Positions 28,494-37,514 of a DNA stretch of 64,000 nucleotides are shown in pieces. The stretch's first letter is position 1, and each line of letters starts with the position of its first letter. The notes beneath the pieces are model-generated. The model ran no database searches and was not told the DNA's origin. It saw nothing but the letters and a program-made list of their open reading frames with translations. Position numbers and translations under genes: made by a program. This DNA is from G963663315 sp963663315 (GTDB taxonomy: Bacteria > Pseudomonadota > Gammaproteobacteria > Arenicellales > Poriferihabitantaceae), in the NCBI GenBank assembly GCA_963663315.1, contig OY760176.1, positions 744,001 through 808,000 on the forward strand, written 5' to 3'.

Positions 28494-28552
28494 AATTAAC
28501 TTTCTCTCTGATTGTGATACTTGGTACTGAATTCTGGCACTGGATTCTGATA

Positions 28553-29719
28553 TCAGATTCCGGCATCTGCTTTCAATGCGTCTGCCTTGTCTGTTCTTTC
28601 CCATGAAAAATCGGGCTCCGTGCGACCAAAGTGGCCATATGCCGCGGTATTACGGTAGATCGGGCGAAGCAGGTCCAGACTCTGGATAATGGCCTTTGGC
28701 CGCAGATCAAAATGCCGATTGACCAGCGCTTCGATTTTCGTATCGTCAATTTTCCCGGTGCCGAAGGTTTCGACCATGACCGATACCGGTTTGGCAACAC
28801 CTATTGCATAGGCCACCTGAACCTCACATTTATCAGCCAGACCGGCAGCCACGATGTTTTTCGCTACGTAGCGTGTGGCGTAAGCGGCAGAACGATCCAC
28901 CTTCGAGGGGTCCTTGCCGGAAAATGCGCCACCGCCGTGGTGCGCTGATCCGCCATAGGTGTCAACAATGATTTTCCGGCCGGTCAGGCCACAGTCAGCG
29001 ACCGGCCCGCCAATCTCAAATCGGCCAGTCGGGTTGACCAGAAAACGGGTATGGGCATCCAGCATATTGGCAGGTAATACCGGCTTGATGATTTCTTCGA
29101 TCACCGCTTCTGACAGCTCGGCATGGCCAATATCCGGGTCATGCTGGGTTGACAGCACTACGGTGTCGATCAAAACCGGCGTAGCGCCTTCATATTTTAC
29201 CGTGACCTGGGATTTTGCATCCGGCCTCATCCAGGGCAGTTTCCCTGATTTCCGAACTTCTGCCTGCCTGGCAACCAGACGGTGGGCATAGGTAATCGGA
29301 AAGGGCATCAGTACATCGGTTTCAGTGCAGGCATAGCCAAACATCAAACCCTGATCGCCTGCGCCCTGATCCAGATCCATCCCTTCGCCCTCATTGACAC
29401 CCGTAGCAATGTCGGCGGATTGCTTGTCGATCGAAATAAGCACAGCGCAACTGTTGCAGTCGAACCCCATTTTGGATGAGTTGTAGCCGATTTCGCCAAT
29501 CGTATTGCGTACCACTTCCTGGAAGTCCACCACTGCGCCGGTTGTGATTTCTCCGGCGACGATCGCCATACCCGTCGTGACCATGGTTTCGCACGCGACT
29601 CTGGATTTCGGGTCCCTGGCCAACAATGCATCGAGTACCGAATCAGAGATCTGATCCGCTACCTTGTCCGGATGACCTTCCGAAACCGATTCTGATGTAA
29701 ACAAATACGACTTTGACAT
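28553..29719 (-). CDS. metK: S-adenosylmethionine synthetase
   Basis: A 388-residue enzyme that makes SAM from methionine and ATP. It shows SEGHPDKVADQISD at the N-terminus (residues 14-27), the GAGDQGLMFGYAC signature and the phosphate-binding GGGAFSGKDPSKVDRSAAY loop. The length matches the bacterial enzyme. It is the first gene of a metK-ahcY methyl-cycle operon, so SAM synthesis and SAH removal are coupled. Confidence 0.97.
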   Translation of the reverse strand: MSKSYLFTSESVSEGHPDKVADQISDSVLDALLARDPKSRVACETMVTTGMAIVAGEITTGAVVDFQEVVRNTIGEIGYNSSKMGFDCNSCAVLISIDKQSADIATGVNEGEGMDLDQGAGDQGLMFGYACTETDVLMPFPITYAHRLVARQAEVRKSGKLPWMRPDAKSQVTVKYEGATPVLIDTVVLSTQHDPDIGHAELSEAVIEEIIKPVLPANMLDAHTRFLVNPTGRFEIGGPVADCGLTGRKIIVDTYGGSAHHGGGAFSGKDPSKVDRSAAYATRYVAKNIVAAGLADKCEVQVAYAIGVAKPVSVMVETFGTGKIDDTKIEALVNRHFDLRPKAIIQSLDLLRPIYRNTAAYGHFGRTEPDFSWERTDKADALKADAGI

Positions 29720-29823
29720 TATTTTATGACCTCAATCAATCAGTGCGCTCTCGGCCCGGTACCGTGAATGAATCGATAAGCGCGAAAAATAAATGACCGG
29801 AAATTTTCCAATCCATCATTCTC

Positions 29824-29852
29824 ATAATATAAAGATATCTTTATATGTTCAA
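29824..29852 (-). promoter_or_regulatory. metK promoter with a 20-base perfect palindrome between -35 and -10
   Basis: On the minus strand, TTGAAC (29852-29847) and TATTAT (29829-29824) are spaced by 17 bases. ATATAAAGATATCTTTATAT (29827-29846) is a perfect palindrome covering that spacer. An operator here would block RNA polymerase directly. ArsR-family SahR repressors are known to control metK/ahcY genes in proteobacteria; that this is a SahR site is inference. It lies about 105 bases upstream of the metK start. Confidence 0.6.
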
Positions 29853-29988
29853 TTGTAACACTTCCTGAACCACATAAACAGCCCATCAGGACAAAAAGAC
29901 AAGGCTTTGAATTGTGTTTGGCTGGCATTTTATTCGTTGTGTTGCGGTAGAATACCACCCCCTATAACCCGATGAAAACGCTGATTCG

Positions 29989-30882
29989 ATGAATCCGAAT
30001 AACCCGAGCGACCAATCCATAGCAAGGATTCTGATAGAAGCCTTGCCGTATATCCGGCGCTACCAGGGCAAAATGATAGTCATAAAGTACGGCGGCAATG
30101 CAATGGTGGACCAGGATCTGAAGCATGGTTTCGCGAGGGATGTCATCATGATGAAACTGGTGGGGATGAATCCGGTGATTGTGCATGGAGGTGGCCCTCA
30201 GATCAGTGAGTTGCTCAGGAAGATCGGTAAGGAATCGACGTTTATTGATGGCTTGCGGGTCACCGACAGTGAGACCATGGACGTTGTCGAGATGGTATTG
30301 GGTGGACTGGTCAACAAGGAAATCGTCAGTTTGATCAATTCCCTGGGCGGCAAGGCGGTTGGATTGACCGGAAAGGATGGTAATCTGATTCGAGCCAGGA
30401 AACTGTATGTCAGCAAAGACGACCCGGTGCTGAAAAGATCCGAGATTATCGACTATGGTCATGTTGGAGAAGTCGAACATATCGAGCCGCAAATCGTCCA
30501 GTTGCTGGAATCCCAGGCGTTCATTCCTGTGGTCGCTCCGATCGGGGTAGGTGAGGATGGCCAAACCTACAATATCAACTCGGATACTGTCGCTGGCAGA
30601 CTGGCGGTAACCCTGAATGCGGAAAAGTTGATGTTGCTGACCAACACGCCGGGTGTTATTGATAAAAATGGCGATCTGATCAGGGAATTGAAACTCGATC
30701 AGATTCAGAAACTACGTGGTGACGGCACGATTACAGGCGGTATGATCCCCAAAGTCGAATGTGCTGAGGATGCAATTCGAAATGGCGTGTCCTCATCGCT
30801 GATTCTTGACGGACGTGTCCGGCATGCGCTGCTGCTTGAATTGTTTACTGATTCGGGCATAGGCACACAGATAATGGCCTGA
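29989..30882 (+). CDS. argB: Acetylglutamate kinase
   Basis: A 297-residue amino-acid kinase catalysing the second step of arginine synthesis. It shows KMIVIKYGGNAM near the N-terminus (phosphate-binding Lys), the HGGGPQI motif, LRVTDSETMDVVEMVLGG (acetylglutamate site) and GGMIPKVECAEDAI near the C-terminus. Length is normal. It is divergent from metK and followed by fpr after 27 bases. Confidence 0.96.
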   Translation: MNPNNPSDQSIARILIEALPYIRRYQGKMIVIKYGGNAMVDQDLKHGFARDVIMMKLVGMNPVIVHGGGPQISELLRKIGKESTFIDGLRVTDSETMDVVEMVLGGLVNKEIVSLINSLGGKAVGLTGKDGNLIRARKLYVSKDDPVLKRSEIIDYGHVGEVEHIEPQIVQLLESQAFIPVVAPIGVGEDGQTYNINSDTVAGRLAVTLNAEKLMLLTNTPGVIDKNGDLIRELKLDQIQKLRGDGTITGGMIPKVECAEDAIRNGVSSSLILDGRVRHALLLELFTDSGIGTQIMA

Positions 30883-30909
30883 GTCACAAGACTAAAACCT
30901 TAAAATACA

Positions 30910-31689
30910 ATGGCTGAATCACATTCAGAAACGGTTATCGATGTCCACCACTGGTCGGATACACTGTTTACGATAAAAACCACACGGCAACCCGGTTTGC
31001 GCTTTCGAAACGGAGAATTCGCCATGATGGGGATGGAAGTCGATGGCAAACCCCTGTTGCGCGCGTACAGCATGGCAAGCTCGAATTATGAAGACTACCT
31101 GGAGTTTTACAGTATCAAGGTTCAGGATGGGCCTTTGACCTCCAGACTACAGCATGTGAAGGTGGGGGACAGGCTACTGGTCAGTAAAAAACCGACAGGC
31201 ACCCTGCTGTGGGATCATTTGCGGCCGGGCAAGCACCTTTACCTGTTGTGTACGGGTACCGGTCTTGCGCCATTCCTTTCGGTCATAAAAGACCCTGAAG
31301 TCTATGAAAACTTTGAAAAGGTAGTACTGGTGCATGGTTGCCGCACTGTAAACGAACTGACATATCAACAGTTGATTAACCACGAACTCAAGGATAACGA
31401 ATATTTCGGTGACAGTGTCAGGGACAAACTGATTTACTATCCCGCTGTTACCCAGGAAAAATACAAGAACTTCGGGCGTATCACGGCGTTGCTGGAGAGC
31501 GGAAAACTGGTAAAGGATGCCAACATGTCTGACCTGAATGTAGAAGATGATCGATTCATGTTATGCGGCAGCCCAGGCATGCTGAAAAATCTGTCCGGCA
31601 TTCTCGACAAAATGGGTTTCAGCGAGACGCGAAAAAGCGACTACAGGGAGTATGTGGTAGAGCGGGCATTCGTGGAAAGGGGTAAATAG
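30910..31689 (+). CDS. fpr: Ferredoxin/flavodoxin-NADP+ reductase
   Basis: A 259-residue FAD enzyme exchanging electrons between NADPH and ferredoxin. The FAD motif is RAYSMASSNYED (RxYS), the NADP domain begins LLCTGTGLAPFLSV, and the C-terminal YVVERAFVERGK ending is typical of subclass I/II bacterial Fpr. It is the only flavin reductase in the window and could in principle feed the Rieske ferredoxin of the distant monooxygenase, but its housekeeping neighbours argue for a general role. Confidence 0.93.
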   Translation: MAESHSETVIDVHHWSDTLFTIKTTRQPGLRFRNGEFAMMGMEVDGKPLLRAYSMASSNYEDYLEFYSIKVQDGPLTSRLQHVKVGDRLLVSKKPTGTLLWDHLRPGKHLYLLCTGTGLAPFLSVIKDPEVYENFEKVVLVHGCRTVNELTYQQLINHELKDNEYFGDSVRDKLIYYPAVTQEKYKNFGRITALLESGKLVKDANMSDLNVEDDRFMLCGSPGMLKNLSGILDKMGFSETRKSDYREYVVERAFVERGK

Positions 31690-31700
31690 CCTGTCAGGAT

Positions 31701-33527
31701 TCAGGCGCTTTTCTTTAATCTCAGGGCGGTCTTTCTTTCGTGCTCTTTGAGGTGTTTCTTTCGAATACGGATGCTCATCGGCGTGATTTCCACTAACTCA
31801 TCATCATCAAGGGTTTCAATCGCAGATTCCAGTGTGTGTCGAACAGGCGGCTCCAGAACAATACTGTCATCTTTTCCAGATGCGCGCACGTTTGTAAGTT
31901 GTTTCCCTTTTAATGGATTGACAACAAGATCATTCTCTCTGGAGTGCAATCCAATTATCTGTCCCTCATAAACTTCCGTATTGGGTTTAATAAATAACCG
32001 GCCACGTTCTTGTAAATTGAATAACGCAAACGCCAGGGCTTTGCCTGTGCCAGTGGAAACCAGCGCACCCCTCCGTCGATGACTTATATCTGCGCCAGCC
32101 ACAGGTGCATACTTGTCGAATACATGATAGATCAATCCGCTTCCGGAAGTGAGCGTCATATAATCTGTTTGAAATCCAATCAGCCCACGGGCAGGGATGC
32201 GGTACTGCAGGCGTACTCGTCCTTTCCCATCAGGTTGCATATCCTGAAGATAACCACCACGGGTTCCCAATGCTTCCATAACCGCACCCTGGTTTACCTC
32301 TTCCACATCCACACAGAGTTCTTCCCATGGCTCACATAGTACACCCTCAATGGTTTTGTAAATTACCCGGGGGCGGGATACGGCCAGCTCGTAACCTTCA
32401 CGGCGCATTGTTTCCAGAAGAATACCTAAATGCAATTCACCCCGGCCAGATACTGCAAACACATCCCGGTCTTCAGTGGGCTCTACCCTGAGCGCCACGT
32501 TGTGATTTAATTCAATTTTTAATCTTTCGCCAATTTGGCGGGAGGTGACGTACTTCCCTTCTCTTCCTGCGAACGGTGACGTGTTTACCTGAAAGTCCAT
32601 TCGCACTGCGGGTTCATCCACGCTCAGTGAAGGCAATGCTTCTGGCGCATCAGGATGACAGATTGTATCGGATATGCCGAGGTTCTCAATGCCTGTGATA
32701 GCGACAATATCCCCTGCACTGGCACTATCCACTTCTACTTTGTTGAGACCGTAAAATCCAAAAATCTGTAACACTCTGCCATTACTTTTCTGGCCTTCCT
32801 GATCAATAATACTGACTGGGGACTTCGGCGAGAGGTGTCCACGGGCCACCCTGCCTATCCCAATAGCGCCGACATATCTGGAGTAATCCAGTGAAGAAAC
32901 CTGCATTTGAAATGGCCCATCGATATCGACATCCGGTGGACTCACCTGATTGACAATGGTCTCAAATAACGGGGTCATGTCATTTGTTCGAATTTTCGCA
33001 TCCAGGGAGGCAAATCCTTCGATGGCTGAAGTGTAAACCACGGGAAAATCCAGTTGCTGATCCGTTGCGCCTAAACGATCAAATAGATCAAAAGTTTGAT
33101 CCAGGACCCAATCTGCCCGTGCACCCTGTCGGTCGATCTTATTAATCACGACAATAGGCTTAAGGCCATGGGAAAAGGCTTTCTGTGTCACAAATCGGGT
33201 TTGTGGCATAGGGCCTTCCACTGCGTCAACCAGCAATAGTACCGAATCGACCATCGACAAGACGCGTTCCACTTCACCGCCAAAATCTGCGTGACCGGGG
33301 GTGTCCACAATATTGATACGATAATCGTTCCATTTGATCGCAGTATTCTTGGATAGAATAGTAATACCCCTTTCTCTTTCGAGATCGCTGACATCCATGA
33401 CCCGCTCGACTGGGCCAAATCGCTCTCCAAGCGTACCGGATTGCTGTAATAATCGATCTACGAGCGTAGTTTTACCATGATCGACATGGGCAATAATTGC
33501 GATATTGCGAAGTTGAGAAACAGACAT
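31701..33527 (-). CDS. typA: Ribosome-associated GTPase TypA/BipA
   Basis: A 608-residue translational GTPase involved in ribosome assembly and stress adaptation. G1 AHVDHGKTT, G2 RGITILSKNTAI, G3 DTPGHADFGGEV and G4 NKIDR are in place, followed by EF-G-like domains and the BipA C-terminal domain. ATG 33527 (MSVSQLRNIAIIAHVDHG) gives the usual length; the longer frame adds thirteen unconserved residues. It is convergent with fpr, 11 bases apart. Confidence 0.96.
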   Translation of the reverse strand: MSVSQLRNIAIIAHVDHGKTTLVDRLLQQSGTLGERFGPVERVMDVSDLERERGITILSKNTAIKWNDYRINIVDTPGHADFGGEVERVLSMVDSVLLLVDAVEGPMPQTRFVTQKAFSHGLKPIVVINKIDRQGARADWVLDQTFDLFDRLGATDQQLDFPVVYTSAIEGFASLDAKIRTNDMTPLFETIVNQVSPPDVDIDGPFQMQVSSLDYSRYVGAIGIGRVARGHLSPKSPVSIIDQEGQKSNGRVLQIFGFYGLNKVEVDSASAGDIVAITGIENLGISDTICHPDAPEALPSLSVDEPAVRMDFQVNTSPFAGREGKYVTSRQIGERLKIELNHNVALRVEPTEDRDVFAVSGRGELHLGILLETMRREGYELAVSRPRVIYKTIEGVLCEPWEELCVDVEEVNQGAVMEALGTRGGYLQDMQPDGKGRVRLQYRIPARGLIGFQTDYMTLTSGSGLIYHVFDKYAPVAGADISHRRRGALVSTGTGKALAFALFNLQERGRLFIKPNTEVYEGQIIGLHSRENDLVVNPLKGKQLTNVRASGKDDSIVLEPPVRHTLESAIETLDDDELVEITPMSIRIRKKHLKEHERKTALRLKKSA

Positions 33528-33597
33528 TTCGGACCAGTTTTTGATGGCAGGGCCTGACAGCCCCAACGGGCGCGTATTCTACCCGAAGTCAGCCTGA

Positions 33598-34911
33598 TTA
33601 TTCATCTTGTAATTGAAACAACTGATCCCGGTCAATATGGCAGAATATCGTGTGGCCGTTGACTGATTGCGCGGGCGGGGCGACTTCATCGCAGATCTTG
33701 CCGACCTTGCGCTGGCATCTGAGCTGAAACGGGCACCCCGAGTCGGGCGGGGCAGTTTCAACAATATCGCTGATCTCGACATGGGATTGCGCGTCGGGGT
33801 CCGGCTCGAGCACGGCTTCCATCAACGCTTCTGTATACGGATGAAAAGCGGGTTTGTAAACCGCGTCGACCGGACCGATTTCACAAATTCGTCCCTGATA
33901 CAGTACCAGCACGCGGTCGGCTATCGCACGTACCGTGGCCAGGTCATGGGATACAAACAGGTACGCGACTCCGTTTTCCTGTTGCAGTTTCGACAATAGT
34001 TCAAGCACTGCGGCCTGGACCGAAACATCCAGCGCCGAAGTGACTTCATCACATAACGCCAGTATGGGTTGTGCAGCAAAGGCGCGGGCAATACACACTC
34101 GCTGCTTTTCTCCTCCGGACAGTTGATCCGGTGTGCGCCCCAGATAGTCTCTGGTCAGCCGGACACTTTCCAATAGTTCGGCTGCCTTGCCGATTGCTTC
34201 GGTCCGGTCCATATCAAAGTAGAGTTGAAGCGGGGCAGACAGGATTTCCGCAATGGTTTTCCTGGGATTGAGCGATGCATCAGGATTCTGGAAAATCATC
34301 TGGATGTCTTTCTTGCACTGTAGCGACCTTGCCTCGGTGACACAATCCAGGGCCTCTCCCCCTTCAATTCTCATGGATCCATTGCAGGGGGGGATCAAAC
34401 CCACGATTGCCCGCAGTATGGTTGATTTTCCGCTGCCTGATTCCCCGACCACGGCAATGGTTTCCCCTTTGTTCAGGACAAAGCTTAAGTTATTCACTGT
34501 TAACACCCGTTGCTTGTCTTCTTGCCCCGTGAGGCGGCTCAGCAGACTTGGACGATCATATGAAATTGCCAGCTCCTGGAGCTCAAGTAACCTCTGCATT
34601 TTGTTGTCTGCGGCCGGTGGCTTAAGTTTTCCCTGAAAACTGCTGTGTGGGAAATTCCCGGAATCGAAGTGACAACGCACCATTGAAGCATTCGCCGAAC
34701 GGTTCAATGGCGGCGATTCACTGAGGCATATCTCCTGGCGATGTGCGCATCTTGGGGCAAAGGCACACGCACTTCTGGTTGCTGACAGCCTGGGTGGATA
34801 ACCTGGCAGAGCTTCCGGTATCCGGGCGCCGTCCATTTTGGGAATCGAAGTCAGCAATCCGCGGGTATAGGGGTGTGAAGGGTTTTTAAGAATTTCGCGT
34901 ACTGGTTCCAA
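33598..34911 (-). CDS. Peptide-type ABC transporter ATPase, second half (C-terminal part of NBD1 plus NBD2), after a frameshift
   Basis: The first 90 residues are the C-terminal oligopeptide-transporter extension of an NBD (NPSHPYTRGLLTSIPKMDG, then a Cys-containing CAFAPRCAHRQEIC Fe-S-like motif). They belong to the ATPase encoded upstream. A complete second NBD follows, with GESGSGKST, LSGGEKQRVCIARA, LALCDEVTSALD and its own PDSGCPFQLRCQRKVGKIC extension. The only start in this frame near the junction is a TTG. Removing one A at about 34905 joins the two frames as ELGPVREIL, the normal sequence. The ancestral gene was thus a single double-ATPase (GsiA/YejF type). Confidence 0.85.
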   Translation of the reverse strand: MEPVREILKNPSHPYTRGLLTSIPKMDGARIPEALPGYPPRLSATRSACAFAPRCAHRQEICLSESPPLNRSANASMVRCHFDSGNFPHSSFQGKLKPPAADNKMQRLLELQELAISYDRPSLLSRLTGQEDKQRVLTVNNLSFVLNKGETIAVVGESGSGKSTILRAIVGLIPPCNGSMRIEGGEALDCVTEARSLQCKKDIQMIFQNPDASLNPRKTIAEILSAPLQLYFDMDRTEAIGKAAELLESVRLTRDYLGRTPDQLSGGEKQRVCIARAFAAQPILALCDEVTSALDVSVQAAVLELLSKLQQENGVAYLFVSHDLATVRAIADRVLVLYQGRICEIGPVDAVYKPAFHPYTEALMEAVLEPDPDAQSHVEISDIVETAPPDSGCPFQLRCQRKVGKICDEVAPPAQSVNGHTIFCHIDRDQLFQLQDE

Positions 34912-35620
34912 GTTCCATCAGTTCTCCGGCATACAGCACAGCGACCCGGTCACTGATGCGGGCAACTGCGCCCAAGTCATGACTGACAAATACCATCGCC
35001 ACGTCACTCTGACGGCACAGGTCTTTGAGCAATTCGAGAATATGCACCTGGGTGGTGACATCGAGCCCGGTAGTCGGCTCATCGAGCAATAATACCCGTG
35101 GACGACCTGCCAGCGCCATGGCGATGGCACAGCGCTGCTGTTGACCGCCGGATAATTCATGCGGATGACGATCCCTGATTTGTTCAGGGGAGGGCAGTCT
35201 GACCTGACTCAGAAGGTCTGTTACCGCCGTTTTTCTGTCCGCGGGGGAGAGGTCCGTGTGCAGCATCAATGACTCTTCAATCTGTCGACCAATCGTCATG
35301 GTGGGGGTCAGGGACTGCCCGGCATTCTGCGGTACCAGGCAAATTTCTCCGCCTCTGAGCGCTTCGAGTTCTTTACGGTCTAAATCGAACATCGACACAT
35401 TATCGAAAATGGCTTCACCGCCAAGCAACTCAAGTCCAGGAGCCAGATAACCCATCATTGACAGCGCAACAGTACTTTTTCCGGAGCCGGACTCTCCGAC
35501 CAGGCCCAGAATCTCGTTTGGCTGAACATCCAGTGTAATTCCTCTCAGAATCGGAATCGGAGCTGCAACCCCGACTTCAACCCCGACAGACAGGTCGTCA
35601 AGATGAATAAGTCGATCCAT
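34886..35620 (-). CDS. Peptide-type ABC transporter ATPase, first half (NBD1), truncated by a frameshift
   Basis: A 244-residue nucleotide-binding domain with Walker A GESGSGKST, signature LSGGQQQRCAIA, Walker B VLLLDEPTTGLD and H-loop VSHDLG. It ends prematurely in LGTSTRNS after YAGELMELG, where family members continue with P-V-x-E-I. The missing C-terminus is found in the overlapping frame (34911 leftward). All ATPase motifs are intact, so the truncated product might still work if the downstream part is made separately, but a mutation or sequencing error is equally possible. Confidence 0.85.
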   Translation of the reverse strand: MDRLIHLDDLSVGVEVGVAAPIPILRGITLDVQPNEILGLVGESGSGKSTVALSMMGYLAPGLELLGGEAIFDNVSMFDLDRKELEALRGGEICLVPQNAGQSLTPTMTIGRQIEESLMLHTDLSPADRKTAVTDLLSQVRLPSPEQIRDRHPHELSGGQQQRCAIAMALAGRPRVLLLDEPTTGLDVTTQVHILELLKDLCRQSDVAMVFVSHDLGAVARISDRVAVLYAGELMELGTSTRNS

Positions 35621-36538
35621 TCAGATTACCCCCTGCTGCCGGTCAACACGTAATGCCTTGCCGAGTGCATCGGCAAACAGGTTGATTCCGATGATCAGCG
35701 TAGACAGGAAGATGGCTGGCCAGATGCCTGCCCAGGGAGCCACGGTCAGAAATTCCCTGGAGTCAGAAATCATCAATCCCCAATCCGGCGTCGGAGGGGT
35801 GGCGCCAAATCCGAGGAAGCTTAAGGAACTGAATGCCAGCATCATCCACGACCAGCGCATCGCCCATTCCACCAGCAGAATATCCTGCAGGTTCGGCAGC
35901 ATCTCCTGAAAGATGATGAACCGTGAGCCATGCCCCCGTACGCGGGCGGCGGTAATATAATCCTTGACTGCAATCCCCTGTGCGGCGCCTCGACCGATAC
36001 GAATGACCGAGATGCCGTTGAAGAAGGACAAGGTCGGGATCAGGGCGTAGACCCCGCCACCTGTAAAACTGATAATCAACAACAGGAACAACAGCCCGGG
36101 AATAGCGAGAAAGGCATCAACCAGCCGCATGCAGAATTCATCGATTCGCCCCCCCACCAGACCGAGTGAAACGCCGACGATGCCACCCCACAGGGCCGCG
36201 ATAACAGCGGAGATCAGGGTGATGATAATTGAAATCTGGCCACCGGTAATGGTTCTGCTGAATACATCCCTGCCCAGGCTGTCGGTGCCCATCGGGTGCG
36301 CCCACGAGGGCGCCTGAAGGATGCGGTCCGCATTTTGCAGGGCAACATCGTAAGGGGTGATGAAAGACGCAATCACTGCCAGCAGCAGATGAAACACAAC
36401 CAGAAACAGACCAATCGAGCCGACTGGACTGGAGATGATGCCACGCAATACGATGATGATCCCGGCGAAACGTGAACGGCCCGGTCCGGGCAGGGTCGCA
36501 TACTCCACCGGATTCGCTGAAGTGTCGCCTGCGATCAC
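35621..36538 (-). CDS. Peptide/nickel-type ABC transporter permease (DppC family)
   Basis: A 305-residue inner-membrane permease with an N-terminal amphipathic/TM segment, the characteristic HPMGTDSLGRDVFSRTITGGQISI periplasmic-to-TM2 motif of DppC-type proteins, and the EAA loop (AARVRGHGSRFIIFQEMLPN). The start is GTG 36538, directly abutting the dppB-like stop. It pairs with the neighbouring permease and with the fused ATPase. Confidence 0.92.
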   Translation of the reverse strand: MIAGDTSANPVEYATLPGPGRSRFAGIIIVLRGIISSPVGSIGLFLVVFHLLLAVIASFITPYDVALQNADRILQAPSWAHPMGTDSLGRDVFSRTITGGQISIIITLISAVIAALWGGIVGVSLGLVGGRIDEFCMRLVDAFLAIPGLLFLLLIISFTGGGVYALIPTLSFFNGISVIRIGRGAAQGIAVKDYITAARVRGHGSRFIIFQEMLPNLQDILLVEWAMRWSWMMLAFSSLSFLGFGATPPTPDWGLMISDSREFLTVAPWAGIWPAIFLSTLIIGINLFADALGKALRVDRQQGVI

Positions 36539-37501
36539 CTAACCACCTTCCGCTGAAACCTTTGTTCGCAGTCTCGGGTTCAATAATATGACCAGAAAAT
36601 CTGCGATCAGATTGACCGCGATGTACATCACTGCGAACATCAGTGCGATGGCCTGAACCAGAGGCAGATCCCGATCGAAAATACTCTGTATTATCAAGGT
36701 ACCCAACCCCGGATAGTTGAAAACCTTCTCTATCACCACAACCCCGCTGAGCAGCCAGGCCATGGTCAGGGCGACAATATTGATGGTTGGCAGCAAAGCG
36801 CTCGGCAGCATGTGACGAAATATGATGCGTCTGAATGGCACTCCCTTCAAGGTCGCCATTTTTACGAACTCACTGGACATGGTATCGATCACACTCGCCC
36901 TGGTTATGCGCAGGATGTGCGCGGTCATCACAAAAGCCAGAGTGATCATTGGCAATATGATGTTGGGCAGTATTTCTGCCACCGAAGCCTCGGTCGGCAG
37001 AATGGTTACGGCAGGAAACCACTTCAGACTGATGGCGAATATGAAGATCAATACGGTAGCAATGACGAATTCAGGGATGGTCATCGCCAGTAACGCTATG
37101 CCGGACACGACATGGTCTGATAACCGCTCCCTGTAAACGCCTGCAATCACACCCAGTACAATTGCCAGCGGAATACCGATCAGGGCAGCGGATGCCCCCA
37201 ATATGATGGTGTTTCGAAACCGGGGTGCAATAATATCGCTGATTGGTCGTTTCCGTTTCAGCGAATCCCCGAAATCACCATGGAGCACATTGGTGGACCA
37301 GTCGAAAAACCGCTCGATAGAAGACTTGTCCAGCCCCAGCTCGGACTGGCAATTGGATAATCGTTCGCCCTGAGCGAGTTTGCCGAGGTAGGCTGTACAG
37401 GCATCACCCGGCAGCGCTTCGGTTACCCCGAATACCACAATGGCGACAAATACCAGTGTGAACACCGCCATTACCAGTCGCCGCAGGAGAATCCTCAGCA
37501 A
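36539..37501 (-). CDS. Peptide/nickel-type ABC transporter permease (DppB family)
   Basis: An approximately 320-residue permease. TTG 37501 gives the typical DppB opening LRILLRRLVMAVFTL and avoids overlap with the binding-protein gene; a longer frame starts at 37546. The family features are seen: the N-terminal RR-type motif, the GDFGDSLKRKRPISDII periplasmic segment and the EAA loop region (MATLKGVPFRRIIFRHMLPS). About six TM segments. Part of the operon with the binding protein and DppC-like gene. Confidence 0.9.
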   Translation of the reverse strand: MLRILLRRLVMAVFTLVFVAIVVFGVTEALPGDACTAYLGKLAQGERLSNCQSELGLDKSSIERFFDWSTNVLHGDFGDSLKRKRPISDIIAPRFRNTIILGASAALIGIPLAIVLGVIAGVYRERLSDHVVSGIALLAMTIPEFVIATVLIFIFAISLKWFPAVTILPTEASVAEILPNIILPMITLAFVMTAHILRITRASVIDTMSSEFVKMATLKGVPFRRIIFRHMLPSALLPTINIVALTMAWLLSGVVVIEKVFNYPGLGTLIIQSIFDRDLPLVQAIALMFAVMYIAVNLIADFLVILLNPRLRTKVSAEGG

Positions 37502-37514
37502 AATGAATCCTCGT

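Noticed and set aside
28494..28552. SAH riboswitch before ahcY
   Set aside because: Only 59 bases separate metK and ahcY and no structured element is visible.
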